Shown here one piece after another: positions 59,765 through 64,000 of a stretch of DNA of 64,000 nt. Position numbers and translations under genes: made by a program. Position 1 is the stretch's first letter. Every line of letters begins with the position of its first letter. The notes under the pieces are model-generated. The model was not told where the DNA came from. It did no database searches and was given only the letters and a program-made list of their open reading frames with translations. This stretch comes from Glandiceps talaboti (taxonomy: Eukaryota; Hemichordata; Enteropneusta; Spengelidae): NCBI RefSeq assembly GCF_964340395.1, contig NC_135564.1, forward strand, positions 1,195,001 to 1,259,000, written 5' to 3'.

Positions 59765-61284
59765 GCCATACTGACCTTTCTTTCTTAATTTGTTCACCTT
59801 AAAAAATGTAAAGGGAGCAAGAAACAATTTACAAAAATTTTGAAACCTTGAAATCTGAGAAGAAAATTTGACAAAATCTACAGAAATTGCCAGGCTACTG
59901 AATATAATGTTAAGAAGGAAATCTGATAAAAAATGTGTAGGAAGTCAGGTATATTTCATGCAAACATCCAAAAAAAAAAAAAGTGTTGGCATTGTCCATT
60001 ACACTGCTGTATGAGGATGAAAATAATTTCCTCTGTAAAGCCATAATACATGATAGGTTTTATGGATGATTGCCCTGACCAGGAAATCGTCAGCTTCATG
60101 CATTTCTAACTCCTACAAACATCTAGTACTTGTCCATTTCTAATGATTGTCAATCAATTTTTCCATAACACAAAGATGTAAGACATGACTAACAAAGACA
60201 CGGCCATCGATCATTTAATTTGATGAAGACAGATCAAAAGGTATCTGTCAGTCGGTCACAAAGAACTACATGTATATGGTGCTGGCACAATGGTTGATTT
60301 CAGAAAAGAAGCACGATCCATCTTACAATGAGACATAAATATAAGATTTCATGAAGATCGCAAAGCAGTGGTGTTAAATTTCAAATTTCATTTAAGTCCA
60401 TGATCCGGAAAAGGATGCACAGTTCACATTGTGTTGAGTGAATCCATCACTTGTCTAAGATGATTCCTCATGTTAAATAAAACTGTATTTGGCTTGAGGG
60501 AAAAAAGAGGGCATTAATCTATTGTATGGAATGTAGTTAGAAAAGTAATGCACTGGTATCACTATTGCCGTATCGCTTAGGCTCATGTCTTTATGCAGAT
60601 GTAGAGAATGACGTCAAGGGAGCCAGGGTAGTGAGGATATCACTTTCATGTGGGTGGATGTACTGATTACAACACACCAAATACAAGATACAGCAACCTT
60701 GATTGGCAGCTAGTATCCAATGACATCATCACGGTGATAGATTTTCTAAAAATAGCACAAACTCATCAGCCTGGTTTAAATCACTTCCCATTTTTGTTAG
60801 ATTTCTCTTCTAGTACTCAGGATTCCACAGAAATACACGTCATTGACAAAATCTTATCAATGATTATTCCACTAATGACATGGATATTATATTCCATCTA
60901 CATTTAATAAATATCTGAACAACATTTGCAGATATTTCAACTTTTTTACTTGATATGGTTGATGACTTTCTGTCTTAATTAGCAATTTTCAATGACATTA
61001 CAGTGTCCTAGGTAAACATCAACAAATCACAGATTCATGTGTATTACATCAAACTCTTGTCTAAATAATAGTCAAAATAAATCTGAATATAATATGACAA
61101 AAAATAAACAGAAATTTGGTGAAATTTTAAAATAATTTAACTCCTACAAGTAGATGTAGATATAGTGGTTTTTACCAACAATGCAGTATTGGATAATGTG
61201 ATACGTCAATAACTTTGATTCAAATTAGGAATATCAATGGGCTATCTCTACCTTGACATGGACTATGTACAGTTAAGTCTATCA
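59765..61284. other. Unannotated DNA with one consensus CRE
   Basis: There is a 13-nt A run at about 59970-59982 and a perfect TGACGTCA at 60609-60616. The frame at 60650-60907 (+, 85 codons) begins 34 bp after the CRE, but has no domain that I recognise and no visible upstream promoter elements other than the CRE. Confidence 0.5.
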
Positions 61285-61618
61285 ATGATTTTGAACTTGA
61301 ACTGTTCACCTGTAGGTCATTACACATTATCTCAACCCTTCAGACACCCCAACTCATCCCCACCCCATGTGTTAATTTATGATTTTGAACTTGAACTATT
61401 CACATTCAGATATTATCTCATCCCCTCAGACACCCCAACTCAACATCCCCCCCCCCAATTAATTCATGATTTTACACTTCAATGAACTGTTTGCATCTAA
61501 TATTATCCCAACCCTCTCACAGATACTCCAACTCAACCCCCCTCCCCCTCTCCCCCATATAAATTCATGATTTTAAACTTGAACTGTTCACATTCAGAAC
61601 ATTACACATTATCAGTAA
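61285..61618. repeat. ~94-bp degenerate tandem repeat x 4 with C-rich tracts
   Basis: ATGATTTTGAACTTGAACTG or variants start copies at 61285, 61379, 61466 and 61567. Units contain CACATTCAGA, ATTATCTCAACCC, CAGACACCCCAACTCA and a C tract that has expanded differently in each copy (C10 at 61447-61456; C6-T-C5-TCT-C5 at 61537-61556). Confidence 0.9.
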
Positions 61619-61946
61619 CTAATACTACACCACCTTTTTCTCTAACAATTTATTTTTACAATATTGATTAAGTATCGACACATTCCAATCCTTTCCGGCT
61701 AGACATATTTGTGTATATTTCAGGAAATCCTGTTTTTAACCACAATGAAATATCCTACTTGTCAAACTTGATATACATTTTTATAGAGATTTAGTTTTCA
61801 CCTTTTCAAATTCTCAAAGTTTGTATTTGTGTTATATACTTGTTTATCTCATTATCATTATTGTTTGTCATTATTTGTCTTAACTTGTATTTATTTATTT
61901 ACGATATTGAATATATTTTTACTTTGGGTCCCTGGAAAAATTTGGT
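61619..61946. other. Unannotated AT-rich DNA
   Basis: No gene is recognised between the C-rich array and the TTAA-bounded element. Confidence 0.55.
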
Positions 61947-62151
61947 TTAACCCTTTCATGACTAGAGACGAGTTTCATGGGGACCCAATTTATATGAACA
62001 TTTTCATAATTACAATAACTTAACTTTATTAGGAAGTAACATTTCTTTAATTCCAGTCTAAAATGAAGTTGATATATGCCAAAAACTTACATAAACAAGA
62101 ATTTTGTCCAAACAATTTTGGCGGGAATGTTTTCAGTATTGAAGGGGTTAA
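61947..62151. mobile_element. piggyBac-type MITE candidate bounded by TTAA
   Basis: A 197-bp segment (61951-62147) is flanked on both sides by TTAA (61947-61950 and 62148-62151), the target-site duplication of piggyBac elements. Its ends are inverted repeats: the left begins CCCTTTCATGACTAGAGAC, and the right, read on the other strand, CCCCTTCAATACTGAAAAC (13 of 19 match). CCC next to TTAA is also usual for piggyBac termini. There is no coding capacity, so it would need a transposase in trans. Confidence 0.7.
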
Positions 62152-62413
62152 TTGACCTAACAGGGTCACAATGTATAGTTTTGTCACTCAAATGCTGAAC
62201 ACTGAACCCATGAGGGATGGCCCTCACTGGACTTCTTGGGAGACAAGTGTCTATGTGTACTTAAAAGAACTATCCAGTATAAATAAAGATAATTATTTTA
62301 AAATATTTAAAATAATATAGAATTATACATAATGCAGAGAATTTCTAGCATTTTAGTCAACTTAGTCATATCAAATTCTGTATCAATACACATTTGTTCT
62401 GACCTCTACTCAT
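62152..62413. other. Unannotated AT-rich DNA
   Basis: Nothing is recognised between the TTAA-bounded element and the X-box-like palindrome. Confidence 0.55.
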
Positions 62414-62427
62414 GTTTCCATGGAAAC
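62414..62427. promoter_or_regulatory. RFX X-box-like perfect palindrome
   Basis: GTTTCCATGGAAAC is a perfect 14-bp palindrome that fits GTHNYY-AT-RRNAAC with the 2-nt spacer preferred by RFX dimers. Confidence 0.42.
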
Positions 62428-63140
62428 CTGTAATTGTACACATCTGATTGTCATATTTCACAATGAAAACTGTTAGATTCACTACTGTCTGTGTAATTTC
62501 ACACTGATTTTTCATATGTGTGGGTGTGTATATATGAACATGTGTTCATCGTTGTTATTGTTAGTGGTAAGTCTAAAAAGATGTGATGCAATAGACAGTA
62601 TTGATACAGGAAGTGATACATACAGGAAAATAACACATGTTTTTGATGTGTTTATTGTTTCGGGTTTTTTTTTTTGTATTTTATCCCAATATAAGTTTTT
62701 ATGCATAGGATTCTTATATGTATTTTAAGACAAAGCCAAGAAGGTATTTTTTTTAAAATTTGTATCAACTTAAAAGCCTAGTCATATTTTAATGACCTTA
62801 ATAGCCAGTCATGCGCTTTTTCAAAGTAAGTAAATAAAGCCCTTAAAATTAAATTGTATTAAACTTTCTATGAATTTTTCATCAGGAGTTTTCCAGGAGT
62901 AAACTTGTCTTCTTTCTCAAATCTAATACAGCTCTTTTCACACTTCACAATTCTAATTTGTTTGCATTTACCTATTTAATGGTATTAATATTTATTCAAC
63001 CATGACTATTTGTCCATCTTTTATTATACATCAATATTATACTAATTAACATTCAATGTTCATTTCTACAAAGTAATTCATCTAATTAATCTATGAATAT
63101 GTGACAAGGCTTTCTCAGACACAGACCACCACCTCCCTTC
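62428..63140. other. Unannotated AT-rich DNA
   Basis: Two overlapping frames on opposite strands (62512-62706 - and 62516-62728 +) cannot both be real and neither is recognised. Confidence 0.5.
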
Positions 63141-63370
63141 CCTAGTTGATATGTCTATATAGCTTCAGTATACTATATGATTCATGACTGCAAAGAATTC
63201 ATAGACATCCCCCTCTTCCACATACCTAGCCTACGTCCCTCCTACATACACTTTGTACTTTAAGCAGTATTCTCTCATGTAACTTCCATCTTGGATATGG
63301 CTAGTTGACTACATCTAAATCTGATAGCGTAGTATATAATTCATGACCGCAAAGAATTCATGACTTGCTA
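63141..63370. repeat. Two-copy ~159-bp duplication
   Basis: CTAGTTGA..A..TCTA (63142 and 63301) and ATTCATGAC(T/C)GCAAAG followed by AATTCAT (63180 and 63339) recur at the same 159-bp offset. The sequence between is diverged. Confidence 0.65.
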
Positions 63371-64000
63371 CGTATATATACATGCAGTAATAGATAGTGC
63401 ATAAATCCATAGGCGATCACAGTTACATTCATTTTTACATTATATCCAGTTATAACAAGCCAGCTCAATTATCACTCAAAATTGCATCAATGTATACAGT
63501 TATATCTGCAACCATGTACTAGAAACACCAAATTTGGTCAACCTATTTCGGTGATTTTGCTAAGGTTTGAAAACCTCTATGACAGAAATCTGATTCAATT
63601 TACAGTGGAATTATTCAGTTGTTGTATGTCATGCTTTTTACAACATACACACTGTATTGGTTTAAAAGCTAAATAATCTAATCTGCAACATTTTTTGCTA
63701 AGATTTTAAAACCCTTATAAAATATTGGCAAATACAACATGGAGAACTGGGAAACGGTTGGTTTTTGCTTTTAAAAGAATACGTTGAATTAATACTTCCA
63801 CTGCGGACTTGGAAAAAATACAGTAAATTCATTTTCATTCTTTTTATTCTCCATCATGACTGAAATTGATATCAAAAACTTCACACAATAGCAAGTTAAA
63901 AATATATAACATAAAGACCTACTCTTTTCAGATTCACACTTGTATTCAATATTTGAGAAATTGGCTTTGAAAATTGGGAAGTTATATGTACTGATATCTC
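63371..64000. other. Unannotated AT-rich DNA
   Basis: No gene or repeat is recognised to the end of the window. Confidence 0.55.

Noticed and set aside
60650-60907. 85-codon plus-strand frame downstream of a perfect CRE
   Set aside because: There is no TATA box, recognisable protein family or splice context. Proximity to one CRE is not enough to call a gene.
61921-61987. Hairpin TTGGGTCCC / GGGACCCAA as an independent element
   Set aside because: One arm lies outside and the other inside the TTAA-bounded element, with a 40+ nt loop. Probably chance.

Overview
This window reads as non-coding animal nuclear DNA, most likely from a marine invertebrate. It is AT-rich (roughly one third G+C by eye) and full of di- to pentanucleotide microsatellites (GA, CA, GACA/CTGT, TATG). 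It is also packed with minisatellites, small fold-back elements and decayed interspersed repeats. No open reading frame on either strand exceeds about 140 codons. The longest ones lie inside tandem arrays whose period permits an open frame, and none of the non-repetitive ones carries a domain or motif I recognise. I therefore annotate no protein-coding gene, tRNA or rRNA. The window is either intergenic or lies inside a very large intron. The animal assignment rests on repeat style plus CTCF-like and RFX-like motifs and is an inference; the phylum cannot be fixed from this sequence.

Layout. 0-13 kb: poly-G at the very start, a 37-bp minisatellite at 1.7-2.1 kb, a strong CTCF-like match at 2.55 kb, two degenerate arrays at 4.0-4.6 kb, a 41-nt poly-T, a paired-octamer repeat at 7.4 kb, a 34/35-bp array at 10.9 kb, a ~95-bp array at 12.5 kb and a 140-bp GA tract. 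13-29 kb: a 44-bp array (14.6 kb), a 12-bp perfect hairpin (17.2 kb), a ~70-bp array (18.0-18.4 kb), fold-back elements (21.2 and 22.0 kb), several degenerate arrays and a second, inverted copy of the paired-octamer repeat (27.95 kb). 29-44 kb: a G-quadruplex-capable tract (31.6 kb), an 18/20-bp array abutting another fold-back copy (33.1-33.8 kb), ~130-bp, ~103-bp and 29-bp arrays (37.8-40.8 kb), and a 1.4-kb, 21-bp minisatellite (41.6-43.0 kb) with higher-order structure running into a 42-bp array.

44-64 kb: a 300-bp inverted-repeat element (44.8 kb), a ~104-bp array (47.3-48.0 kb), a 33-bp-stem hairpin flanked by 10-bp direct repeats (48.85 kb), a 74-82-bp array split by a ~430-bp terminal-inverted-repeat element (49.9-50.8 kb), a 26-bp array (50.9-51.2 kb), a composite CA/GACA repeat (53.7 kb), a 29-copy 41-bp minisatellite (58.6-59.8 kb), a C-rich ~95-bp array (61.3-61.6 kb) and a 197-bp piggyBac-type MITE candidate bounded by TTAA (61.95-62.15 kb).

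No genes can be shown to work together here. The most useful observations are the non-autonomous transposon candidates with definable ends, the arrays with higher-order structure, the 35-bp paired-octamer repeat present twice, and a set of RFX X-box-like palindromes plus one CTCF-like site. These suggest that some of this gene-free DNA may be regulatory or architectural. I saw no convincing new gene system.
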